NCBI RefSeq assembly: GCF_030852425.1
Contig: NZ_NSDM01000009.1
Span: forward strand, 301,952 to 365,951
Length of the DNA stretch: 64,000 bases
Direction: 5' to 3'
Source: Saccharothrix longispora
GTDB lineage: Bacteria; Actinomycetota; Actinomycetes; Mycobacteriales; Pseudonocardiaceae
Below are positions 26,540-33,947 of the stretch, piece by piece; the first letter of the stretch is position 1, and each line of letters opens with the position of its first letter. The notes under the pieces were generated by a model. The model saw only the letters and a list, made by a program, of their open reading frames with translations, was not told where the DNA came from and did no database searches. The position numbers were made by a program, and so were the translations under genes.

Positions 26540-27994
26540 ATGAGCAGCGGTCACGAGCCCGACCCGCGCCGGTGGAAGGCGCTCACCGTCACGTTGGTCG
26601 CCGGGTTCATGAGCCTGCTCGACGTGAGCATCGTGTCCGTCGCGCTGCCGTCGATCCAGCACGGCCTCGGCACGTCGCCCGCCGGCGTGCAGTGGGTCGT
26701 GTCGGGCTACGCCCTCGCGTTCGGCCTCGCGCTGGTGCCCGCCGGGCGGCTCGGCGACGCCATCGGCCGGCGCACCATGTTCCTCTGCGCGCTCAGCGGG
26801 TTCGTCCTGTTCAGCGCCCTGGCGGGGCTCGCGCCGACGACCGAGGTGCTGATCGTCGCCCGCCTCCTCCAGGGCGTGTCGGCCGGTGCGCTGGCCCCGC
26901 AGAACTCGGCGCTGATCCAGCAGCTCTTCCGCGGCGCCGAGCGCGGCCGGGCGTTCGGCTTCTTCGGCTCCACGGTCGGCGTCTCCACCGCGGTCGGCCC
27001 CGTCGTCGGCGGTGTCATCCTCGCCGTCGCGGGGGAGGACGAGGGCTGGCGCTGGATCTTCTACGTCAACGTGCCCATCGGCGTGCTCGCCCTGGTGCTC
27101 GCCGCCCGCCTGCTGCCCCGGGGCCGCAAGGGGGCGCGCGGGCAGCTCGACCTGCTCGGCGCGGCACTGCTCGGCACGGGCGTGCTGGCCGTGATGCTGC
27201 CGCTGGTGCTGGCCGAGGCGGGCGGGTTGGCGGAGCTGTGGTGGCTGTTCGCGCTCGGCGCGGCGCTGCTCGTGCTGTTCGTGCGCTGGGAGCGGAGGAT
27301 CGCCGCGCGCGACGGCAGCCCGCTGTTGGACGTCCGCCTGTTCACCAGTACACCCGGCTACGGCACGGGCGCGTTGCTCGGCCTGGTCTACTTCGTCGGG
27401 TTCAGCGGCATCTGGCTGGTGTTCGCGCTGTACTTCCAGACCGGCCTCGGCTACACGCCGCTGGAGTCCGGCCTGGCCGTGACGCCGTTCGCGGTCGGCT
27501 CCGCGGCGTCCGCGGTGATCGGTGGCCGGCTGGTCGAGACCTGGGGGCGCAGGCTCACCGTGACCGGGTTGAGCCTGGTCACGGCAGGGCTCGTGGCCAC
27601 GGCCCTGGTGCTGCGGTTCGCGCCCGCGCACCTCGCGGGCTGGGCCGTCGCGCCCGCGCTGCTCGTCGGCGGCATCGGCGGCGGGTGGGTGATCTCGCCG
27701 AACACGACGTTGACGCTGCGGCACGTGCCGGTGTCGATGGCGGGCGCGGCCGGCGGCGCGCTCCAGACCGGGCAGCGCATCGGGTCCGCGGTCGGCACGG
27801 CGGCGCTGGCCGGTGTGTTCTACGCGGTGCTCAGCGGCACGGGCCAGGACTTCGGGGAGGCCGCGCTGGTCGCGATCGGCGGCGCGGCCGTCGCGGTGGC
27901 GCTCGCGCTGGTGGTCGGCATCGTCGAGCTGCGCGCCCGGCCGCGCTGCCCCGCTCCCGTCGAGGGAGCGCACGCCGTGTCGGACGCGGGCTGA
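26540..27994 (+). CDS. MFS transporter, DHA2 (EmrB/QacA) drug exporter type
   Basis: A 484-residue, 14-helix drug:H+ antiporter. Motif A after helix 2 reads PAGRLGDAIGRRTMF; the helix-1 motif is MSLLDVSIVSVALPSIQ and motif C lies in GSTVGVSTAVGPVVGGV, all typical of DHA2 exporters. ATG 26540 is preferred over the adjacent GTG 26537, with AGGA at 26529. It stands alone, with no TetR neighbour, so its substrate and control are unclear. Confidence 0.9.
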   Translation: MSSGHEPDPRRWKALTVTLVAGFMSLLDVSIVSVALPSIQHGLGTSPAGVQWVVSGYALAFGLALVPAGRLGDAIGRRTMFLCALSGFVLFSALAGLAPTTEVLIVARLLQGVSAGALAPQNSALIQQLFRGAERGRAFGFFGSTVGVSTAVGPVVGGVILAVAGEDEGWRWIFYVNVPIGVLALVLAARLLPRGRKGARGQLDLLGAALLGTGVLAVMLPLVLAEAGGLAELWWLFALGAALLVLFVRWERRIAARDGSPLLDVRLFTSTPGYGTGALLGLVYFVGFSGIWLVFALYFQTGLGYTPLESGLAVTPFAVGSAASAVIGGRLVETWGRRLTVTGLSLVTAGLVATALVLRFAPAHLAGWAVAPALLVGGIGGGWVISPNTTLTLRHVPVSMAGAAGGALQTGQRIGSAVGTAALAGVFYAVLSGTGQDFGEAALVAIGGAAVAVALALVVGIVELRARPRCPAPVEGAHAVSDAG

Positions 27995-28038
27995 GCACAC
28001 CGTGCCGGACACCGGCTGGGCCCGGCACGATGGGGCGC

Positions 28039-29124
28039 ATGGACCTGCCGCACCGCGCCGGGGAGCTGCTCGGCATCCGCTCGACCGCAGACCGGCCCGA
28101 CGACCTCCGCCGCGCGCTCGACCTCGTGCTCGACGTGGTGGGGCCCGGCTTCACCGTCGAGCGGTTCGACTCGGGCGGCAAGCCCGGCGCCCTGGTCCGC
28201 ACCGCCGGTCCACGGCCACACTTCCGGGTGCTCTTCAACGCGCACCTCGACGTGGTGCCCGGCGACGACGAGCAGTTCACGCCCCGACGCGAGGGCGACC
28301 GGCTCTTCGCCCGCGGCGCGCAGGACATGAAGCTGTCGGCGCTCGTGCTGGCCGAGGTGTTCCGCGACCGCGCGGAGCGCCTGCCCTACCCGCTCGGGCT
28401 CCAGCTCGTCACCGACGAGGAGGTCGGTGGCCACCACGGCACCCTGCACCAGCTCGAGCAGGGCGTGACGGCGGACTTCGTGGTGATCGGCGAGCACAGC
28501 GGGCTGTGCGTGGTGGCCGAGTCCAAGGGCCTGGTCGTCGCCCGGCTGCGCGCCACCGGCCGTGCCGCGCACGCCGCCTACCAGTGGACCGGTGACAACG
28601 CCCTGCTCAAGGTCATGAGGGCGGTGGACGGCGTGCTCGCCGAGTACCCCGTGGCCGAGCGGGAGGAGTGGCGCACGACGGTGAACGTCGCCCGCGTGAC
28701 CACCGGCAACGAGGCGCTCAACCAGGTCCCGGCCGATGCCACCGCGTGGCTCGACATCCGCTTCCCGGCCGAGGACGCCGACTTCGCCGGCCGCACGCCC
28801 GACCAGGTCGCCGCGCACCTGACCGCCCTGTGCCCGCCCGGTGTCACCGCGCACGTCGACCGCGTGGAGCCGCCGCACCGCGTCGACCCCGCCTCACCCG
28901 ACCTGCGCGCGCTCCAGCAGGCGGCCCGGGCGCAGGGCCACTCCGGCGAGCTGCTGCGCAAGCACGGCGCGGCCGACTCCCGGTTCTACCACCAGCACGG
29001 CGTGGACGCGGTGATCTTCGGCGTGCGGGGGGAGGGGCAGCACGGCCCGGACGAGCACGCCGACCTGACCACGGTCGAGCCGTACCGGCGCGTCCTGACC
29101 GCGTTCCTGGACGGCCTCGCCTGA
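28039..29124 (+). CDS. M20 family metallopeptidase / deacylase
   Basis: A 361-residue dizinc hydrolase of the M20 (ArgE/DapE/ACY1) family. Metal and catalytic motifs occur in order: FNAHLDVVPG (His, Asp), ARGAQDMKLS (bridging Asp), TDEEVGG (catalytic Glu pair), IGEHSG (Glu) and HGPDEHAD near the C-terminus (His). The lid domain lies between (about 165-280), with the conserved AAHAAYQ. It probably removes acyl or peptide groups from amino acids; the exact substrate is unknown. ATG 28039 or the in-frame ATG 28030 could start translation. Confidence 0.87.
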   Translation: MDLPHRAGELLGIRSTADRPDDLRRALDLVLDVVGPGFTVERFDSGGKPGALVRTAGPRPHFRVLFNAHLDVVPGDDEQFTPRREGDRLFARGAQDMKLSALVLAEVFRDRAERLPYPLGLQLVTDEEVGGHHGTLHQLEQGVTADFVVIGEHSGLCVVAESKGLVVARLRATGRAAHAAYQWTGDNALLKVMRAVDGVLAEYPVAEREEWRTTVNVARVTTGNEALNQVPADATAWLDIRFPAEDADFAGRTPDQVAAHLTALCPPGVTAHVDRVEPPHRVDPASPDLRALQQAARAQGHSGELLRKHGAADSRFYHQHGVDAVIFGVRGEGQHGPDEHADLTTVEPYRRVLTAFLDGLA

Positions 29125-29182
29125 GGTCCGACGGGCACCGGGGTCCGACAGGCGTCGAGGTCCCGATCCGCCGACCCCGTTG

Positions 29183-29214
29183 CCGGAAGCGTAACCACCG
29201 GGTTACGCTTCCGG
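29183..29214 (+). promoter_or_regulatory. Perfect 14-bp operator dyad over a leaderless promoter
   Basis: CCGGAAGCGTAACC and GGTTACGCTTCCGG flank ACCG and end 2 bases before the regulator start at 29217. TTGCCG (29180-29185) and TACGCT (29204-29209) form an 18-nt-spaced promoter, giving a leaderless or near-leaderless transcript. The dyad covers the -10, which fits ArsR autorepression. Confidence 0.78.
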
Positions 29215-29216
29215 TC

Positions 29217-29570
29217 GTGGACGAGGTGGCGGCAGCCGTGGCCGACCCGGTGCGGCGCGCCATCCTGGAGATGCTCCGCGACGACGCGCGGCTGTCGGCC
29301 GGGCAGATCGCCGAGCGGTTCGCGATCAGCCGCCCGGCGGTCAGCAGGCACCTGCGGGTGCTGCGCGGGAGCGGCCTGGTGCGCGACGAGCTCGTCGGCA
29401 GGCAGCGGTTCTACGTGCTCGACGCGTCGGGCCTCACCCCCCTGACCCGGTGGCTCGCGGGCTTCACCCGCCCCACCGGCTGGGCGCACCACCTCGACGC
29501 CCTGGAAACCGAGGTCCACCGGACCCGGCGGGAACGCCGCGCCGAACACCCCGAGGAGAACACCGCATGA
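29217..29570 (+). CDS. ArsR/SmtB-type winged-helix repressor
   Basis: A 117-residue regulator starting at GTG 29217. The winged helix (5-80) shows DPVRRAILEMLRDD and the recognition helix ISRPAVSRHLRVLRGSGLV typical of ArsR-type proteins. The metal-binding cysteines of arsenic/zinc sensors are absent, so another signal is sensed. Its stop overlaps the SRPBCC gene by ATGA. This is the widespread ArsR-SRPBCC (AHSA1) pairing, where the regulator usually represses its own operon, here through the perfect dyad just upstream. Confidence 0.9.
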   Translation: MDEVAAAVADPVRRAILEMLRDDARLSAGQIAERFAISRPAVSRHLRVLRGSGLVRDELVGRQRFYVLDASGLTPLTRWLAGFTRPTGWAHHLDALETEVHRTRRERRAEHPEENTA

Positions 29571-30091
29571 CCCGTCACCGCTCCACCCCGTCGGCCACCG
29601 GGCGACTCCTCCGCACCGACGGGGCCGGCGACCTGGTGATCACCCGCACCTTCCGCGCGCTCGCGGACGACGTGTGGGCCGGCCTCACCGAGCCCGAGCG
29701 CACCGCGAGGTGGTTCGGCCCCTGGGAGGGTGACGGCGCCCCGGGCCGCACGGTCCGGGTGCGGATGGCGCACGAGGAGGACCAGCCCTGGATGGAGGTG
29801 CGCATCGACGTGTGCGACCCGCCGCGCAGGCTCGCCGTGTCCACGGTCGACGAGGCGGGCACCTGGCGGCTGGAGGTGCTGCTGTCCGAAGTGGACGGGG
29901 TGACGGAACTGAGCCTCGTGCACCACCTGGACACCGAGGAGGGCATCGGCGAGGTCGGGCCGGGCTGGGAGTACTACCTGGACATGTTCGTCGCCTCGCG
30001 CGACGGCACCCCGTTGCCGGTGTTCGACGACTACTACCCGTCGATGAAGCCGTACTTCGAAGGGCTCGTCGCGGACCGGACGCCACAGTAG
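29567..30091 (+). CDS. SRPBCC (AHSA1/START-like) domain protein
   Basis: A 174-residue helix-grip protein. The AHSA1-type core includes ITRTFRALADDVWAGLTEPERTARWFGP, the MEVRIDVCDPPRRL strand and the C-terminal GWEYYLDMFVASRDG helix. Such proteins bind hydrophobic ligands, but no specific ligand can be inferred. ATG 29567 overlaps the ArsR stop, with GAGGAG 10 nt upstream, so the two genes are translationally coupled. Confidence 0.86.
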   Translation: MTRHRSTPSATGRLLRTDGAGDLVITRTFRALADDVWAGLTEPERTARWFGPWEGDGAPGRTVRVRMAHEEDQPWMEVRIDVCDPPRRLAVSTVDEAGTWRLEVLLSEVDGVTELSLVHHLDTEEGIGEVGPGWEYYLDMFVASRDGTPLPVFDDYYPSMKPYFEGLVADRTPQ

Positions 30092-30174
30092 TAGGCCGAA
30101 CGAGTGAAACGCGTGGCCTGCGGCGGCAACCGCGCGCCGGCATCGCGGCGCGCCCCGCCGGCAGCCTGGCACAG

Positions 30175-31506
30175 GTGGCCCCGACGGTGAACCGGAGCAC
30201 GACGCGCCAGGTCGCCGCAGACGGGAGGGCGGTCCGGGTGGACGTCGCCGCGCTCACCCCGGCCGAGCCGGCGGCCGGTGAGGCCCAGGTCGTCGCGGTG
30301 TCCGGGGAGCTGGACGCGGCGGCGAGCGCGAGCGTGTCGGCCAGGCTGGCCGAGCTGGTCGAGGCGGGGCACGGTGACCTGGTCGTGGACCTCACCGGCG
30401 TGCGGCTGCTGTCGGGGGCCGGCGTGACCGCCTTCTTCGGCGTGGCCGACGACCTGGCGGGCACCGGCCGGCGGCTCAGGGTCGTGGCGGGCAACCCGCT
30501 GGTCGCCCGCGTCCTGCGCGGCAAGCGGCTGCCGGACGTGATCGACGTGCACCCCACGGTCGACAGCGCGTTGGGGGCCCAGTCCGACGTGGTGGGCGGG
30601 CACCAGGACGCGACGGTGCTCAAGCCGGCCCGGGAAGTCCGCGACCTGCGCGCCAAGCTCGCGGGCCGCCCCGTCATCGCCCGTGCGCTGGGCATGCTCC
30701 AGGAGCGCTGCCTGCCGGCCGACTCGGACACCGCGTTCACCCTGCTGCGCGGGGTGGCCCAGCGGAGCAACGTGCGGATGCGGGAACTGGCGGAAACCCT
30801 GGTCGACCCGCCCCGCCCGCGGCCGCGCGAGCCGTGGCCCCCGCCCGAGCCCGCCCCCGACCCGGGGTTCGGCGCCGGTGACACCCGGCCGGCCGTGCTG
30901 CGCGACCTGCTGCGCGCGGTGCTGGAGCGCACCTGGGCGGAGGCGGACGAGGTGCGGCTCGTCGAGGGCGGCAACCCGGACGGCGTCGTCCACGCCGTGC
31001 GCGTCCGTCCCGTCGGCGTCGATCCCCGTCGCCGTCGATTCCAGTGGTGTTCGTCCCGGTGGTGCCGGGCCGGCCGGCGTCGACCCCCATCCGACCGCCC
31101 CGGCCGAGTGGAGGACGCCGGCGCCGTCACCGCGGACGCGGCCCGTCGGCGACGGACCAGGATCGTGGCCGCCGAGGTGGCGGTCGACCCGCTCTTCACC
31201 GGCTCGACCGCGATCGACGACCTGCGGGCGCTGGGCCTGCACGCCGTCGTGAGCACACCGCTGCTCTCCACTGAAGGCGAGTGCCTGGCGGTCGTGACGA
31301 CCTTCCACGGCTCGCGGGAGCAGCTGCCGACCGCCGATGGGCACGACGCGGTGGACGAGCTGACCGACCGTGCCGCGCGGTGGCTGGAATGGTCGCACCG
31401 GAACCGCGTGCGCCGCGCCCTGGAACGGCTGCACGCCGCGGCCAAGTCGAGGACGGTCCCGCCGGCTGCTTTTAACCGGCGGGACCACCGGGCCGGGCAC
31501 AGGTGA
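30175..31506 (+). CDS. STAS-ANTAR(-GAF-like) regulatory protein
   Basis: 443 residues from GTG 30175. A STAS domain (about 30-115) has VVAVSGELDAAASA and DLTGVRLLSGAGVTAFF. An ANTAR-type RNA-binding helix bundle (155-210) has LAGRPVIARALGML, typical of antitermination regulators. The C-terminal half (240-420) looks like a damaged GAF domain: VLERTWAEADEVRL and later HAVVSTPLLSTEGECLAVVTTF are good. The middle (about 285-325, FQWCSSRWCRAGRRRPP) has no family character and may be a frameshifted or expanded segment. A terminator-like hairpin overlaps the last codons. The STAS serine normally phosphorylated is replaced by Ala. Confidence 0.68.
   Translation: MAPTVNRSTTRQVAADGRAVRVDVAALTPAEPAAGEAQVVAVSGELDAAASASVSARLAELVEAGHGDLVVDLTGVRLLSGAGVTAFFGVADDLAGTGRRLRVVAGNPLVARVLRGKRLPDVIDVHPTVDSALGAQSDVVGGHQDATVLKPAREVRDLRAKLAGRPVIARALGMLQERCLPADSDTAFTLLRGVAQRSNVRMRELAETLVDPPRPRPREPWPPPEPAPDPGFGAGDTRPAVLRDLLRAVLERTWAEADEVRLVEGGNPDGVVHAVRVRPVGVDPRRRRFQWCSSRWCRAGRRRPPSDRPGRVEDAGAVTADAARRRRTRIVAAEVAVDPLFTGSTAIDDLRALGLHAVVSTPLLSTEGECLAVVTTFHGSREQLPTADGHDAVDELTDRAARWLEWSHRNRVRRALERLHAAAKSRTVPPAAFNRRDHRAGHR
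31455..31486 (+). terminator. Terminator-like hairpin inside the 3' end of the STAS-ANTAR gene
   Basis: An 11-bp perfect stem (31455-31465 with 31476-31486) with a T-rich loop (CTGCTTTTAA) lies 20 bases before the annotated stop. A terminator normally follows the stop, so the original gene end may have been upstream. Confidence 0.55.
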
Positions 31507-31660
31507 CGCGGCCGGCCCGGTCCCATGCAATCGCCTCGAGGGGGAGGAACGGCAACTTCCGCGCCCAGGAGCTGCGCAATCGCCTTCGGGAGCGTACGGT
31601 CTGGAGCCACGCAGGCGGTTCAGCAGCAGCCACTGCTTCTTCGCCCCCGAGGAGGGCGCC

Positions 31661-32071
31661 ATGACGATCGCCGAGCGGTTCGACGACCAGCTCCGGGTGG
31701 AGCGGGAAGTGCACGGCTACGCCGTCGTCGTGCGCGTGACCGGCGAGGTGGACGCCTCGACCACCTCCGCGATCAGGCGCGAGGTGCGGATCGCCCTCGC
31801 CCTGGCGACACCGCCCGCACCGGTCGTGATCGACCTGCGCGGCGTGGGGTTCTTCGCGGCGGCGGGGCTCAACGAGCTGTACTGGGACCTGTCCGCCGCC
31901 GAGTCGGTCGGCGTCGCGCTGCGCGTGGTCGCCTCACAGCGGCACGTCCTGCGACCGTTCCGGATCGCCGGCCTGGACGCGGAACTGCGCCCGTACCCGA
32001 CCCTCGACGCGGCACTGCGCGTCGGACGCCCGGACCGGTCCCGAGTGGAGGAACTCGCCGGCCTGCGCTGA
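31661..32071 (+). CDS. STAS-domain (anti-anti-sigma-like) protein
   Basis: A 136-residue single-domain STAS protein. Strands and the loop are visible: VVVRVTGEVDAS, then VVIDLRGVGFFAAAGLNELY. In SpoIIAA/RsbV the residue before the loop Gly is the phosphorylated Ser; here the loop reads FFAAAGL with no Ser, so kinase control of the classical kind is not possible. GAGGAGGG 4 nt before ATG 31661 gives strong translation. It lies between two other STAS genes within 4 kb, suggesting a local sigma-factor partner-switching circuit, though no kinase or phosphatase gene is next to it. Confidence 0.82.
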   Translation: MTIAERFDDQLRVEREVHGYAVVVRVTGEVDASTTSAIRREVRIALALATPPAPVVIDLRGVGFFAAAGLNELYWDLSAAESVGVALRVVASQRHVLRPFRIAGLDAELRPYPTLDAALRVGRPDRSRVEELAGLR

Positions 32072-32158
32072 CCGGCCTGCGCCGGCCACCCGGGCCCACC
32101 ACGAACCACTTCGCACCCGTACCACCGGACACGGCGATCGGGGTTCTCGGAGCACCGC

Positions 32159-32881
32159 CTACCCCAGCGTGCTCACCACCCCCAAAACCCCCAGCACCGG
32201 CACCGCGGCCAACAACACCAGGACCGAGCGGTGGGTCGGGCGCGGGGTGCCCCTGGCCAGTCGCACGCCGCCGGGCACGAGTGCCACGCACAGGCCGACC
32301 ACGGCCACCACGGACGTGACCTCGGTGCCCTTGAGCACCCCCAGCGGCAAGAGGGACGTCGCGCCCAAGGCCACCGCGCGCACGACAGCGAACCGGCCGC
32401 TGCCCAGCGCGCCGGTGCGGTGCGCCGCGAACGCGAGCACCGGCCAGCCGAGCAGGATCGTGAACGACAGGAAGCTGAACAGGTGCAGGTCGCCGTACGA
32501 CCGTGCGACCAGGTCGGTGGCGAACTCGGCCCCGTGCCGCCGGACCAGGCCGTGCGCCGCCTGGTCGACACCGGCGTGGAAGATCCGTTCGGTCACGCCC
32601 ACCAGCACCAGCCCGGCGGCCCACGTGGCCCAGACCGGTCTCAGCCGGCCTATGTCGTGGGCCAGCACCAGGACCGCGGGCACCAGCAGCACGGTGCCCG
32701 CCAGTGCCGCCGTGTGCGCGGTGGCCATCAGCGCCGGGTGCTCGGCCACGGCCGTCAACTGCTGCGGGAAGAAGTGGTGGAACGGCAGGCGGAGCGCCGT
32801 CGCGGTGAGCAGCAGCAGCGGGCCGAGCACCATGGCGGTCGCGCCGACCCGGGGGCCGGGGAAGGAGTGGTGGTGTGCCAT
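32159..32881 (-). CDS. Seven-helix membrane protein of unknown family
   Basis: A 240-residue integral membrane protein with about seven hydrophobic helices, His-rich at the N-terminus (MAHHHSFPG) and carrying HHFFPQQL and DLHLFSFLSF between helices. I do not recognise the family. ATG 32881 is used; GTG 32890, three codons earlier, is possible. It is divergent from the GNAT gene and convergent with the STAS gene. Confidence 0.65.
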   Translation of the reverse strand: MAHHHSFPGPRVGATAMVLGPLLLLTATALRLPFHHFFPQQLTAVAEHPALMATAHTAALAGTVLLVPAVLVLAHDIGRLRPVWATWAAGLVLVGVTERIFHAGVDQAAHGLVRRHGAEFATDLVARSYGDLHLFSFLSFTILLGWPVLAFAAHRTGALGSGRFAVVRAVALGATSLLPLGVLKGTEVTSVVAVVGLCVALVPGGVRLARGTPRPTHRSVLVLLAAVPVLGVLGVVSTLG

Positions 32882-32984
32882 GGCGACCACGCTGCCGGCG
32901 TGAGCCGCGTGGGGGATCGGCCCGAGGTCCGGAGTTCGGCATCGGCCGAAGGGCTGATGCGATGGGGCCGGCTAGGCTTTCCGG

Positions 32985-33380
32985 ATGATCGACTACGAGT
33001 GGCGGGGGCGGTTCGACAACCACGAGGTCGACGTCCTGCACGCGGAGGGCTTCGACCACCCGGTCCTGCCCGACGACGACTGGTGGGGCCAGGTCAACCG
33101 GCACAGCCTGGGCTGGGTGTGCGCCCGTCGCGCGGGTGACCTCGTCGGGTTCGTCAACGTGGCGTGGGACGGCGCGGCCCACGCGTTCGTCCTCGACACG
33201 CTGGTCGCCGGCCCCGAGCGGCGGCGGGGCGTCGGCCGGGAACTGGTCGCCCGCGCCGTCACCGGCGCCCGCGAGGCGGGCTGCGAGTGGCTGCACGTGG
33301 ACTTCGACGACCACCTCGGGGCGTTCTACTTCGACAGCTGCGGCTTCCGCCCCACGAACGCGGGGCTCATCGCCCTGTGA
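32985..33380 (+). CDS. GNAT family N-acetyltransferase
   Basis: A 131-residue single GNAT domain. Acetyl-CoA-binding motif A is VLDTLVAGPERRRGVGRELV (RxxGxG-type), followed by ARAVTGAREAGCEWLHVDF and the C-terminal FYFDSCGFRPTNAG strand typical of the family. The acceptor is unknown. It is short but contains motifs A to B; the N-terminal helices are reduced. It is monocistronic. Confidence 0.85.
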   Translation: MIDYEWRGRFDNHEVDVLHAEGFDHPVLPDDDWWGQVNRHSLGWVCARRAGDLVGFVNVAWDGAAHAFVLDTLVAGPERRRGVGRELVARAVTGAREAGCEWLHVDFDDHLGAFYFDSCGFRPTNAGLIAL

Positions 33381-33518
33381 GCCCCGCCCCGTGAGCGCGC
33401 ACCCCGGACCGACCGGTCCCGGAACGGCAGGGGCGCCGGGGTGGCGCGCACCCGTCATGCCGACCCGGGCGCGGTGTGCTCTGCTGGTCTCCCCACGGAA
33501 CCGACCAGGACGGGTGGA

Positions 33519-33896
33519 ATGGGACGATCAGGCGGCGCGGAGCTCAGCACCACCACACGCCGGCTGGACGACGACGTCGTCGTCCTCGCCGCCAGTGGCG
33601 AGATCGACACCGTGACGGTCGCCGCGCTGCGCGACCCCCTGCTGGAGCTGGCCGGGCGCGCCGCGGCCGGCGGCACCGTGGTCGCCGACCTGGCCGGGAT
33701 CGGGTTCTTCTCCTCGCCCGGCATCGAGGCCCTGCTCACCGCGCACCAACGCCTCCGGGCCGCCGGTGCCACGTTGCGCGTGGTCACCGCGCCCATCGTG
33801 CGGCGAACCCTCGCCCTCGTGGGCCTGCAACGGGAGCTGGCGCTCCACGACACCCTCGACGACGCGCTCGCCGCCGTCGGTGATCGGCACGTGTAG
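33519..33896 (+). CDS. STAS-domain protein (third in cluster)
   Basis: A 125-residue STAS protein: VVVLAASGEIDTVTV, then VVADLAGIGFFSSPGIEALL and the last helix DTLDDALAAVG. At the phosphorylation loop it has SSPG instead of DSSG, so the Ser directly before Gly is Pro and a neighbouring Ser is kept. AGGA 8 nt before ATG 33519 supports the start. It ends 51 bases before the catalase start. A stress-type promoter overlaps its last codons, so the two genes may respond to the same stress circuit. Confidence 0.8.
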   Translation: MGRSGGAELSTTTRRLDDDVVVLAASGEIDTVTVAALRDPLLELAGRAAAGGTVVADLAGIGFFSSPGIEALLTAHQRLRAAGATLRVVTAPIVRRTLALVGLQRELALHDTLDDALAAVGDRHV

Positions 33897-33916
33897 CGCC
33901 GCGCCGCGTCGGGTAG
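33891..33916 (+). promoter_or_regulatory. Candidate stress-sigma promoter of the catalase gene
   Basis: GTGT (33891-33894) and GGGTAG (33911-33916) are 16 nt apart, close to GNNT-N14/16-GGGTAY; only the last base deviates. It is 31 nt before the catalase GTG and overlaps the end of the STAS gene. Confidence 0.42.
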
Positions 33917-33947
33917 TCGCGGGAGGACTGCCGACGAGGAGGAGTAC

